Source of the DNA: Pithys albifrons albifrons
Lineage: Eukaryota; Chordata; Aves; Passeriformes; Thamnophilidae
Length of the DNA: 64,000 nt
Reading direction: 5' to 3'
Assembly: GCF_047495875.1 (NCBI RefSeq)
Contig: NC_092467.1
Span: 11,435,566 to 11,499,565 of the forward strand
The first letter of the stretch is position 1. Every line of letters starts with the position of its first letter. Shown in pieces: positions 24,672 to 37,300 of this stretch. The notes beneath the pieces are model-generated. The model was given only the letters and a program-made list of their open reading frames with translations. It did not search any database and was not told the DNA's origin. The position numbers were made by a program, and so were the translations under genes.

Positions 24672-27600
24672 ATTTTGGCTCCTAGTATGGATGGATATTG
24701 TTCATGTTATGAGAAAAAAAGAAAAAGAGGTTGACATTTTCATGTTCCTGACTGACCTGAAGGACTGTGTACCAGCATGTTCCTGCCTTGCTCCATTCTT
24801 CCTATTGGGATGCGCTGGCACATTTGCCATGTGTTTTTTTCTCACAGGCATTTCACAGGATGCATCATTTCTTCTAGCCTGCTAATCATGGCCTGTGCCA
24901 GCAGGCTAGAGAAGGACACAAACACTTTTTCACATGATTTACACTTCTCTATTCAAAAATACTAGAGGTAAAATTTATATCACAATGTATGCTCAGGAGT
25001 ATAATGGCACATCACTGGCTTTTAGTCTGAATCATCTTGGACTGTTGCCTTTGGAGCACTGGCTTTTTTCACTTATTTGCAGGTTGGATTTGAAAGGGGC
25101 TACCGTCCTTCTGTCACTTATGTCAAGCTCTTATCTGTTCAGCCTTCATGTTGCTTGTGACTCTGCCTCTGAAATGCTTCAGGCATGCCAGGACCCCTGT
25201 GAAACATGGACAGGTGCAGTGTGTATTCAATGCAGAATGTCATGCAGGGTCCAAAGTGAAGGGCACAGGGCAGCTGAGCTCTTGATGGGGCATTTTGCAG
25301 GATGGCATGGTTCCCCCCGCTGTGATGTCAGGCCAACCAGTCCCCACTGTGGGACTCCCTGCCTGGCATGCCTCATGGGTGCTGTGGAGAGATGGGGTGC
25401 TGCCTTCACTGCTTCTCACTGTGACTGGGGACCTGCTGGAGTATCTGGCAGCTATGCCCACATCCCTGTGTGCTGGAAGTCTGCTGAAAATAAGAAGGAA
25501 GATTGCCCCTAGCTGCCACCTGTCAGTTAAGCAAGAAAAAAAAATCAATCTCAGAAAAGGATGCTCTGACTTAGCTGCCCCAAAGGAAGCCTGAAGTCAT
25601 TTTGACAATCTAGGCATCTAGCCCTCAAATATGTGACATTATTGATCCCCTAATTTTGAAAGCCCTCTAGTTATGGCATAGATTGGTGCCTATGGAGACC
25701 ACATAAAGCCTTTACTGGCAATAGGGAGCCATAGCAAATGCTGAGAAAGGAACAGGGGAGATGCTGTATTGGAGTCTCCAGACGCACATGGGTTCTCATG
25801 ACCCAGTGCCTGGCTGGGAGGTGCCGCTATTTCTGCAGCAGCCCATCATGCTCTGGAGCAGTGATACTGCACAGTTCTTGGATTTTGGTGAGGCTTTTAA
25901 ATTCATGGTTTGGTGTTTGAGATGAAATCAACACTGACCTATTGGAAAGTAGACTTTAACATCAGCTAAATCAGACAGTGGACCTACTGCATATTCCAAG
26001 ATAGTGTAGTAAGACCTATTTTTGTAGATCTGGCATGGTAGTCACCACATGCTTCTCTGCAGCACTGCAGGTAAAATGCCATGCTGAAACAAAGAACTTC
26101 TTCCTCTGTGGCTTGAGAGAAACAGTATTCAAATGTCTTTGCTTTTCCCCTCACCTGTCTCTGGAGAATTACACCAGTTAGATTCACACAGAAGACCTCA
26201 GTTTTGAGCTCAGATAGTTTCTAAATGTGCAAATCATTTGCAACTGTCAACACCAGATGCACTGAACAAAGAAAATGTATTTGTGTGGGGAATGTGGTGG
26301 CGTGGAACGCTGGAGCAATAAATGTCTTGGTTTATTTTAATCAGTGTTAAGAAAAAGAATTTGACTTGGCAAAATTAGAAAAATATTGTTGCTACTAAGA
26401 AACCCAAAGGCAAAAAGCACAGGTGACTTACCTGCTGCCACTCAACATGTGAAAACCAGAGACGAGATGTCCACTGTCTTAAACCCATGCCCAGTCTGTT
26501 AGCCCAGGCTGCCTGATATGTAGCCTGTTAACAGAGAAACAAAAAAAATCTGATAATACAATATTTTTATCTGCCTAGTTTTATCCAGTGCAGAAAAGCC
26601 TTTCACTCATTGGAAGTTGTCTGCAAAAGAATATTTACTCTTATGATTAATGTCAGTGTAATAATTACATTGCATGCAAAGCAATTTAACATGAACTGCA
26701 AATAAGTACTTTAGTACTAAGGAGTTGCATTTGTGTGACTGCAGTGGGTTAGTGCTCAGTTATAGCACTATAATTGCCTCAGTAAATCTCCCCTGCATTG
26801 ACAAACCCTTAGACAAGTAGAGTAGTACCCATTTCCTATAAGAAGACATGTTTCAGGGCACCAACTTGACTCCAGTGCCAATGACACCAAGAATTGGATT
26901 TTTCAGCAATGATATATGCAGACACAGAGCAGCATGTGGCTGAGTTTCAGAGCTGCTGTGTGCTGTATGATGGGTGCCTCATTTTGTGAATCAGGCCAAG
27001 AAAATGCATATGATGTGTTCTACAGGAAAAGCCACTCCAAAGGCACACCTGATTTTGAACACCAGTGATTTTTCAGTACTCTTTATACCAGCTGAGAGGT
27101 TGCATTGTGTCCATTCAGTATGAATACACAGAGGATCCTGGAGGCTGGGTCTGTTGCTCATATAAATTAGTGTTGCTCCATTCTCTTTGGTGCAGCTGAG
27201 TTATGTTGTCACCTGATAACATTTGTTTTATTTCTCTGGCAAAAAACTATAAAAGCCCTCTGCTTTTGCAAGTGAGCACTAAGTAACTTTACCAATCAAA
27301 AAAGAAGCTTAATATGAACATTAGGAAACCTTTCATTGCTAATTGTGAACAAACTTAGGTTTATTTATGTGTATATTTGTATTCTCTTATCAGTGGAATT
27401 TTTGGAAACAGTTTGAGATAAGATGGACTGAATGTCTGTAGAGGTCACCCTCAGCTGCCATATGCAACAATACTGCCCAGATCAGCCTAGATGCCTGTAT
27501 CACATCCTGCTGACACCTGCCAGGCTCCAGAGAGGTCTGTGCCTCTGTGCTTGGAGGGTTATTGCCTTATGTGCCAACCTCATGTAATTTGTGATCCTGT

Positions 27601-30600
27601 TCTAACTGAGTCCACTCCAGGAGTGAGAAGGAAAGCACAATATTTAGAGCTGTTGTGTCCCTCAAACTACTGTTTTTGGGATGTTCATGCAATGGTATAA
27701 ATGTTCTCTGGTAGATGATCTGCTGAAGGCTGTTGGGCAGCTAGACTTTATTGTGGTATACTGTGGGTTGTGTGCTGCAGTGAGAGGGCTCATCACCATC
27801 GAATGCTGTCCTGTGCCAGGAGAGGGATGCCAGCCCCAGCCCCCGGTTTTCTGTCCCCCAGGAGCTCCCCTTCAGCCTTATCCCCTCACGAAGTCAGCAG
27901 GTAGAAATCTGTGATTTCAGCAGGTGCTGGCCTGTGCACAGCTGCTCTGCACTAGAATATTTGCATTTTGTTCTTCATTCTGTGCTGTTGGAGCAGATCT
28001 CACCCAATCACCTTTAATACTGAAAAATTTAGCCATTTTATTTGAATATCACATTTCCTCTTCTGATTGTTAAACCATTCCTAAAATAGACTTGGGAACC
28101 AATTTGCAGTTTTGTCCCTGGAGCTCTTACCCTGGTAGTGGGACAAAGAGCTTTGTGTCAAAGAAAGATGCCTACCACCAGCACCAAGGCTCAAAGAAAA
28201 AATGATAATAAAACACTTTTAAGAATGCATTTCACAGTTTATCCTTAGTGTGAATTGCTTCTTACACTGTGAACTTTTTGGACTGTAGGGCTGAGAATTT
28301 TCCTTTAAGTCTGTACTGGTTTACAACTGATAAAGGTCTCAGGGTAAAGATGGCAAAGCTTCGGTGCTGAACCCCAGAGAACGTGGAAATGGAGCTCTAA
28401 TGAGGATGTCTGTCCTGTGACAGCTTTCCCAGCAAAACAACAAACTGGCCATGCTCTGGTTGAAAACTCAAAACCCTGGGGGGATTCTAATATGGCATAT
28501 ACTCACTTCCTGATTAACTATGCTGGCTGAAAAAGCTTTTTTGTTCTTGGGATGTTATGAATTGCTCCAGTCTGAAGGATTACATTACAGAGCAGTTCAT
28601 GAGTATGGCATTTCCTGGAATATATTTAAAGAAATATGGTGCAAGTACATATATTGGCATACAGCATTCAACCTTCCTGTAAATGAAATATTACCAAACC
28701 CAGAAAACAACAACCAACCAGGAAAAAAGCACCAAATGCTTAAGAGTCTCTGAGTTGTCCAAAACTGGGTGTGGACTGTGTCATAAAATGCATTTTGCTA
28801 GTATAATTCTTTCAGCTTGCTTCTGAAATCTGAGCTCAAAATGTTGTTATACAGCTATATGTTTTGTAGGTTATTGTGACACTAGCTCAATGTTACATTT
28901 GAGGAGTTAGGTGCTTCTTTGCAATAAAATGCAAAATTTAGACGTTGTCCACAGCTCTGCAGTTGCACAGTTGGAAGATGTCCATGCCTCTCAGGTTGAA
29001 TTCGCCAGACTCTGGGACTAACCTGTAGAAGAGCTTCTATGGTTTTGTGAATATACTTCAAACCTCTGGCTTCTCAAGAGCCCAAGTACCCTTTGAAGAT
29101 TATTTTTCTATTACTGGCAGATAGAAGCCTGCTGAGGCTGGGGACATTTATTTCCATCATTTTCTGTGACTGATGCACTGCTGTCATTGCTGTATCTGCT
29201 GCCAGGTGACTTCTTTTCTCCCATACCTTGTGCAACCCTGCAAGGGGAGGTCCAGTAAAGCAAGGGCAGCTGCAGTGGGGAAGGGAAATGTGAGCTGAGA
29301 AGGGCTCTAGAAGGACTGTGTGTTTCAGAGCAGGGAATGTGAGACAGAGGACTTTTTCAGATTTTTGCTGTAAATTGGAATATATAAGTAAGTTCCTGAG
29401 AGAAGGTCTGGTGAGCAAAAAGCTGTTCACAAAGCAGTATCCTTGAAATTTTTAAACTGAGTGAACTGGAGAGAGTTGTGGGTTTGGTGGGGTTGCTTAT
29501 TACCAGAGATAGTGGCTAAATTGCAATACATATCTGATTCATTTGACCTTATTTTCTTCATGTGAAATATTAATGAAAATTCACAAGTACCATGTTTACA
29601 TTTGTCAGATAAAATTCTCCCTGAATTACTTAGCTTTGCTTCGAAGGACTGAACAACAATGCTTGCAGTGAAAATACTGCTTCAGGCTTGAGGTCAGTCA
29701 TTGCTGTTCTCTAATATTATAGAAGCTGTCTAAACAACAACCAGCTGCAGGTACAGGAAAACTGGAAATATCAGCAGTTGTGAAAACCATAGACTAGTGT
29801 TAAAGGCACGTTCCTCTTTGCTGAGGTGCAGGGGTGGCAGCAGGGGGTACCAGCCTCATGGATCCCCTGTGGGAAGCAGCAGACCATGCAGAGGTACGTG
29901 CACACCATGTGTCTCAAAGATGTGTTTTGGTCACTAGCCTAAACATTGCCTTTCTGGCTAAACAAAATCCCTGATGATATCCTTCTAATACTGACACAAA
30001 TAATGTTAATTTTCCAAAGCCTTGCCAAAGAGATTAATTGTCTCCTTTAAGCAGATAGTTTAAAAAAGATTGTATTCAACTTGGAGTAGATAAAAAATTG
30101 CATGGAAAACCTATTTGGTTTGGAGAAAACTATATGGGAAACAGTTCCATATTGACAAAAGTGTGAATTAATGGTGTAAATTTGTTAATACTGCTGCAGG
30201 TCACTTTCTCCTTGCTACTGAATTGTATAAAGTCAACTCCCTTCTTTTGTTTGTTTGAGCAGAGCAGCAGTCCCAGCTCTTGATTTTAGGCTGACTACCA
30301 AGCAGGTGGTGGCTCCTGTTTCGTAACTTATTCTTCTATTAGAACCATACACAGGTTTGGTGAAGAGATTCCAAATGGCCTACAGACACTTTGGCACCAG
30401 TTGAGGATTATGTTTGATGCTGGTCAGGATTAGAGACCTCAGATTTTAATTAAGACTCCACGAGCCTTGATATGCAAACACAAGTTAGTATCTTGCTGCT
30501 ACATGGACGTAGCCCTGTAAAGATTGAGAACACCAGTATGGAGGAATCTCCTTGCAAACTCAGACACTGCAGTGGGACATTGGCAACAGGACTATGCTAA

Positions 30601-31336
30601 TTGCTTGCAAACTTTCCTGCCCTGATATTTGAATCTAAATAAATAACAAAGAAAAATAGGAGAGTGGGTTCATACCTGAATGGATTAGTACCTGAAGCTT
30701 TTCGGAAAACAGAGCACAGAGGGTCTGCCTATGAATACAGTTAGTTTTCTGGTGTTAAGTTATCACTATTTCACTCCCATTTTACAGGCAAGAAATGGGA
30801 AAGCTAAGTAAAAATTCAAGATTAAAATTACAACGTCTCTGACAGTGCTGAAAGCAGATCACAGGATTTCTGAGCTTGTACCAACCCGAGGGATGGTCTG
30901 AAGAGACAGGGACGTGGTGACTGCACACCTCCAGGAGGAAGAGGCATACAGAGCTATAAAATGAGCAGTGTCCATCATCCCCATGAATTACAGCATCAAA
31001 AGGAACAAGGAGCTTCACAAATCTACAGCCAGCCTGAAGCATTGCTGCCCAAAAGTAAGTGTTTCTTTTTCAATACACTGAAGCACTAAGTTGCTATACT
31101 TGGATCTTGAGCTTATTTACCAAGACTTTGGAACGTTGCTGTGCACTCTTGCACAGGTATTTAAACTATTCCCAGCACAAACCTGGGAAAGGCAATATCA
31201 AGGTTCAAATTTTCCATCTGATTCAGACCAGGGATTTGTCTTCATGTTTGAAGCAAAGATGTCTTTATGTCAGCCTGGGATGATACAGTAGCTACCAGTC
31301 TGCTACAGACAAAGCTGTTCCCTTTGGTTTTCCCTT

Positions 31337-31348
31337 CCCCCCCCCCCC
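31337..31348. repeat. Poly(C) run of 12
   Basis: Uninterrupted homopolymer preceded by TTTTCCCTT. Its length is unreliable in any assembly. Confidence 0.85.
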
Positions 31349-33614
31349 AGCTTTTTCCCTGTGTGTGGAAAACTTAGCTCTTCCCTGGCACTAGGGCTGG
31401 AGCTGAGGTTGTGTTTCTCAGGTTACACTCCTACATCTCTCATTACTGTCTTCCCAGCTGAAAAATCATTTAGTGGTCCATATAAGCTGGAAGATCATCC
31501 AGAGGAAAAGATGTTCAGGTGCAGACTACCCTGCCATGATGATTTGGACACACCGTTGAAAGGGCAGGTGTAGGTTGAGGGTCCCTACTGTCCCTCTGGA
31601 GAATGGTGTTATTTCCAAGTTGGAAGTGTGTAAGTGGCCTACATAACCTCTTTCTATTTATAGCAAGCAATTATTTTCCTGTCTTATTACAATCACTTGG
31701 AAGTGAATTACACCAGTACAGCAGGACCCTAGGCAGGAGTCAGGCTTCTCAACAGAGAGAAAGAGATAACAATCGTTGTATTCAAAGCAATCCTTCTGTT
31801 GTTTTCTAGCCCAATTTTTTCAGACTGGAAGCCAGCTGAAAAGTGAGTGTGCAGCTGGACATGAAGTTGTATGGCCCATGATTTTTAGTAGAGCCACAAG
31901 TGATTCTGCAGGTTTCCCATCAGAGTGGTGGTAAAGACAGAAGGACCTCCTCAGGGATTTGCTCCAGGTCTTCCCCTGTGCCTCTAGCAGGTGTCGTGGG
32001 GCAGCCTGGAATATCTGAGCCTCAGGGATGATTTAATTCCTTGATTCTGCCCTGTCATTTAATCTCCATTGTTCTGCCTCTTCCCCGTGAATATGGCTTC
32101 TGACAGTATGTTCGCTGCCTTCTCCGTCAGGCTCACTTGTGCCTTGCTCTAGGGACAAGTGACATAAAGCCCTTGCTCAACAAGCGAGGCCCCTTGTGCT
32201 GCCATTACAGAGCTCTGACTGAATGCAAAACCCAAGCTGGTATTGCTCATGCTTAATCAATTGTGTCACCGCTGAGGTATTGGTAATTCCTGAGTTGTGT
32301 CTGCTAGGCAGGCTGGGAAAATAGTAAGGAATGGCCAGGAAGAAAAATCACTTTGCAACAACCAGACGTGCAGAGTCTGAGGTGGCAAAAATTTACAGCA
32401 CCTCCTCCTTGGGCCTGAGACAAGATGACTCCCTGCAATGCAAGGTAAGTTCATCTTTTTACTGTTGTGCTGCTTTACTCTCTAAATTTTAAACGTCAGA
32501 GTTTTCACTTCTGTGCCCTGGTTGAAACTGTTGATTGAATGCTCTCTTCTGTTGGCAAAATTTCTGCGCTTCACATGGTAAAGCTATTTGCTTCTAAGAG
32601 CATTGCTTCTGTAACTGCAGATTTTAATTACTACTCATAGAGAACAAGATAAATGGAGCTTGAAGTCCACAGCATTGAAGCTAACCATAGACAACCTAAC
32701 TGTGCCTGTTACTGTGCTTAGATGATGTCAGCAGCATACTATTTACTTAACCTATAAATGTCACTGATGTGATTTGTGCCGCTGAAGATTTGGGGAGAAA
32801 TTCTAACATGCAGCAAAAGAAAGAAACCTTTAAGGAACAGATGGACAGGCAGGATTTTCACACTCACTGTTCATATGTAAGAGCATGGAGAGCTCATATT
32901 TAAGGCAGCAGATTTTTGCTGGGGGTGAGCACATCTTGCACATCATTTGGCATGTGCACAGGAACACGCCTTCTCATGGCACTTGGCGCCCGCCAGCAAA
33001 GCCCTGTGGGAGCCCGGTGGGCGTGAAGAGGTGCCAGGTGGGTGCCAGCTCTGTGCCTGTCAAGATAGTTTTCCTACCAGCATGAGCGTGGCTGGAGCAG
33101 GGGAAGAGCAGATACCCAGATACACCAAACTGCTCCTTTGAACTGCTCCTGGCTCTGCAGTGGAACTGTGGGCTCATTCTGTGCTCCATCAGGGCCAGAG
33201 GGCACTGGTGATGGAGAGTGTGAGGCTGCCTCTACCAGCTTTTGTATTCCAAGTAGAAAATTTGCTGTTTTGGTGGAGGAAAAAAGTCCCATAAACTCTT
33301 CTCCATTTGTTTGCTCTCAGCCTGTGGTGGTTAGCTGGATGAACTCAGGACCCCTGCATGAATCTGTGCTCATGCTGCAGTGGAGCAGCAGCCCTGGGCG
33401 AGGCTTTCCAAATGCCAACTCGACCTCTGTGGCTGTATCTGAAAGTCTGCCTGCAGCTACTCCTTGGAGTTTCCTGGTGGATTGCTCCTGGGTCCTCTTT
33501 CCAGCCCAGGGAGAGGCCGTCTGCTCTGAAGGTGCTGTTGTTCAGAGCAAGGAGAGGGGAGAAGGAAAGCTGAGGGTTTGGGGGTTTGTTTAATCATTTC
33601 AGTTTTGGGTTTTC

Positions 33615-33630
33615 TTTTTTTTTTTTTTTT
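33615..33630. repeat. Poly(T) run of 16
   Basis: A T-run followed by CCAG, so it resembles a strong splice acceptor on the plus strand. No exon with a following open frame and donor is recognisable, so I treat it as low complexity. Confidence 0.8.
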
Positions 33631-33915
33631 CCAGTCTCACAGGAGGCCATGAGACAATGTAGGTCATTGACAGGGCAAGGCTGGGGACATTATAGGTATA
33701 GCTGCCCTTTGTGAATCAGGGTGTCACACAGCATGCTCCACAGCCAGTTTTATTTTTGGAAGAGTGGCATGAGGGGAAAGTTACACCCTCTGAATTTAAT
33801 TCCTGATTTATGTGTGTCAGGTTGAGTTTATACTTTTTTCCTTCCCCCCGCCCGCCCCCTTTTTAGGGGATAAATTCATTCTTCTCTCTGGTGTGCATCG
33901 TTTGACGAATTCATG

Positions 33916-33929
33916 GTGCCATCTGCTGA
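33916..33929 (-). promoter_or_regulatory. Candidate CTCF core site
   Basis: On the plus strand GTGCCATCTGCTGA matches the reverse complement of the CTCF core consensus at 13 of 14 positions; only the final G is missing. This is motif evidence only. Confidence 0.3.
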
Positions 33930-34308
33930 TTAGAGATGGAATTAGAGCTAAGTCCTAGTTGGGGATAGCATTCTCCACTATTTCATAACAAAATTTAATT
34001 ATGTGATGATTAAGCAACATCTTTAAACACAGAAAACACAAAATACTTGGATTTTTTTCTCACAATAAAAGGTCAGTGCCTCTAAATCACCTTGACTACT
34101 TTGTCATATACGCCTGTTTCTGCAGAAGGCTGAATAAGATCCATATCTCCAAAATGTCAGCCAAAAAGTACACTGGAGTCTGAAAGATTTCTCCTTGCTC
34201 CCATGCTCAGAGAATTTGTACCCCTGTATGCCTGCTCTCCTCCTCAGACCAAGAAATAGCTTTAAAAACATTCTGAGCTTTTGGGAAAACAGATTATGGA
34301 GGGGAGGG

Positions 34309-34322
34309 TGTGTGTGTGTGTG
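34309..34322. repeat. (TG)7 microsatellite
   Basis: Seven uninterrupted TG units after a GGGGAGGG stretch. Confidence 0.85.
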
Positions 34323-37300
34323 TTGCCTTTTTAAACAAGAAGGAGTAGGCAAAACCAGCAGCTAAAAATGTTATGTTTTGAGTTTGTGTAGTAGAATTTT
34401 TTCCCCCCTTTATCTGTAATCACAATCACATGGCCAAATCTGCAACTTAAAATAAAAATCCAAACAGACCATCATCAGCGAGTTGGGGAAAATTGATCTT
34501 GACTGTCTTTACTGATGATATTTCTGAATTTCAGATTTTCAAAAGCCCCAAACCTTTGACTGGAAAACAAATCAATAACTTGCTGGTTCTACTGATGGTA
34601 TGTGAACAGGGATGGGGTTTGCTCCTGCAGATCTCTCCTGCTGCTGTCTCACACTATTATTGTCTTTTCTGTGTTGACTGCTTCCTCCCTCCTGAACTAT
34701 CTGTTTCTCCTGAAACAGCCTCCTCTTCAGGAGTTTGTTTCCCATCTCCAGGCAGATGCAAGGCATCACCAACTTAACAATCTGGAAAACAGGGTATAGG
34801 ACTAGAATTAGAGATCCAGGACACCTCCATCCCCAGGTGGCACTTGCCTTTTGATGGGCTCTCTGTGAAAAAGTGAGCAATAGAAAATGTGTTGGAAGCA
34901 AGTAGGAAACATCTTTAAAAATATATGAGTACTTCACTGAATGCAAAACAGCCAAGAGGTTTAATTGAGATACATTAGCTTTGCTTCTGAAATATCTAGT
35001 TCTTTTTCTTGGAGAAGAAAACATAAAATGTGTTCAAAATAGCAAACATTTTCCACATGTGCTTTTAAAGCACAACCCGTTTTCTCTCCTTTTTCTGTAA
35101 GCACAGTGATTGCCCATAATAGCTTGCTGGTGTTCCTGAGGTTAATAGATTAAATAGATAAGAGATAATAGTGTTCCATGTAGCAGTGCTTTAGAGAATA
35201 CTGTGAATATTGAGGTAATTGGGGAAGTCTGTAACGGGGAATGGAGGGTCACTGAAGAGGAGTCAAGGTAAGATTAGAAAAGCTGAGCTGCAGATCTCAG
35301 GAATACTTGATAAAGGTCAGAACTAGTGGCCACCAGATCACTTTCTCTTGAAGCACGGAGCCAAATAAAGAAAGAGGAGGGCAGAACTAGAGCAGTACCC
35401 ATTATTTTTGACATCTAATTATTGTATAGATATTGTTATTTTAATAAGATTAGCCAGCAGTAATGGCAAAATGGTAGACCCTTGCCTTCTTTATATATCT
35501 GACAGATTAGTCTGCCTACCAGCGGTGCAGTGACATGCTTAGAGATGGGCATGAGAGATGATAGATTGGTTAGGAAATAACTTTGATGGTTTCCTCCTCT
35601 GCTTGTACAATTAGGTTCAGTTTTGCACAAGCTCTTAATGGCAGGTGTTGGGGAGTCAGCTACATGTTAAGAACTGGCTCAAATTATGCTGTAAATGGAC
35701 AGCCAGTATTTACATGAAAAATTTTGGAATTTGAAGGGTCATTATTTTTAATCCAGATCAGACCTGTTAAAATTAAAGTCTTTCAGTGAAAACAATGCAA
35801 ATGGGATTTTTTTTATAATTCCCCTTTTTAATCCCACCCTGAGGATAAACACATTGAATATTTTTGCTTTATACCAAGTGTAAGACAGACAGATTAAAAT
35901 TACCTACTGCTTCTCAGTTTAAAAAAGGTTAATACCCTGTTTCAGCCTGTCCCAACTCTGCAGTCTAAGCTGATTTTAGCAAACATTTTTTTTCAAATTA
36001 TAGGAGTTTTGGTACAGCTATGCCTGTGTAAGCAGGCTGTAAAAGAATTGTTGCATGATACTTCAGGAAGGTCAGACTCACATGTGCTGTAGTGGGTGAT
36101 GCCCTGAGCAAGTTCATCAGTGCCCACATGTGTGGCAGACCAGCAGACTGGCTCAAGGTATGGATCACTGCTCCTCAGCTAGTCATTCTGTTGTTTCAAA
36201 CCCTGTCTAGTAATAATTTGTGTTTGATACTCCTGGGCACCCACAGTCATGGAGTAGGACTGCAGTGAGAGTGGGACTTGGAGCTGAGGTTGGAGGGGGA
36301 GGATGGTTTCTGTCTCCAGGAGTTTGTAGCACAACATGGCAGCAGAGGAATAGGAATTTTAGAAAACAAAACCATTATTGAGATGCTTTTGGGTATTGTG
36401 ATAGTCAGGAGCCTCATAACACATGTGTTTTATGGTTGTCATGCTCTTTTGTTAGGATTTTCAGGAGTGTGGAGGAGGAAAATGAAGCAATGTGATGTGT
36501 GTCTGTGATGAATTCCTGTTAGAGAAGAAGAAAGCATGAAGATCCTGATTTGAAGAAGAAATTAGAGGATGGAAGCTGGATGCATAAGGTAATTAGAAAT
36601 TAAGGAGGTTATAGTGGGAATAAATTTGGATAAATATTAGAAATAAAGAAAAGCAGGTTACATTTGGTGAGAGAGAAAATGTTGGCCTGATGAAAGTAAG
36701 AAGTCAGGAAAATTTTGTGCATCATCTTTTTGGGGTTTGTTATTCTTCATAATGACAGCAATGGCTATGAGAAAGAGACTACCCAATAAACCAATTGCTA
36801 TAGCATCTGCACTCCCTTGGTGTGGTAGATATGTTTGATTTGAGCAAGGATTCTGTGAAACAGAGAAGAATTCAGTATCTAGAATTATGGAGAGATGACT
36901 TAAAGTCTTTCAGGAACATGAGCAGTGTGATCTTTGGAAATAGGCCTTCTCTGTCTTGTTTGTGTTAGAACAAATACGCAAAATATATAGGGCACCCCAA
37001 TGGTTGTAAAAGCCACTGCAGTGCAGAGGAGCTGGATCCTGCACTTCTAGCATTTTCCTTAGGGCATTAGCCCGAGGCTTTAAGTCAAGAACTGGACCTC
37101 TGACGAACCCATGCTGTTGGAGTGCGCTTCCTTTCATTTATAGGTCTGTGCGCAGCTTGCTCTTTCAATTCCCAGCTCTTTCATAGACACACTGAAGTCT
37201 GGGCTCCAGCAGCAGCCTATAAGGTCAGCAAATGCTTGTGTGTGTACCGCTAATGTTTTTTCTACACAAACATTTGTAAGTACTTGAGTACCAGTTTACG

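Noticed and set aside
24934..25512. 192-codon open frame on the plus strand
   Set aside because: It has no family resemblance, and overlapping open frames exist on both strands of the same GC-richer patch. I treat it as chance.
33600..33640. Splice-acceptor-like T16-CCAG on the plus strand
   Set aside because: No following exon with a coherent frame and donor site is visible. It is most simply a poly(T) tract.
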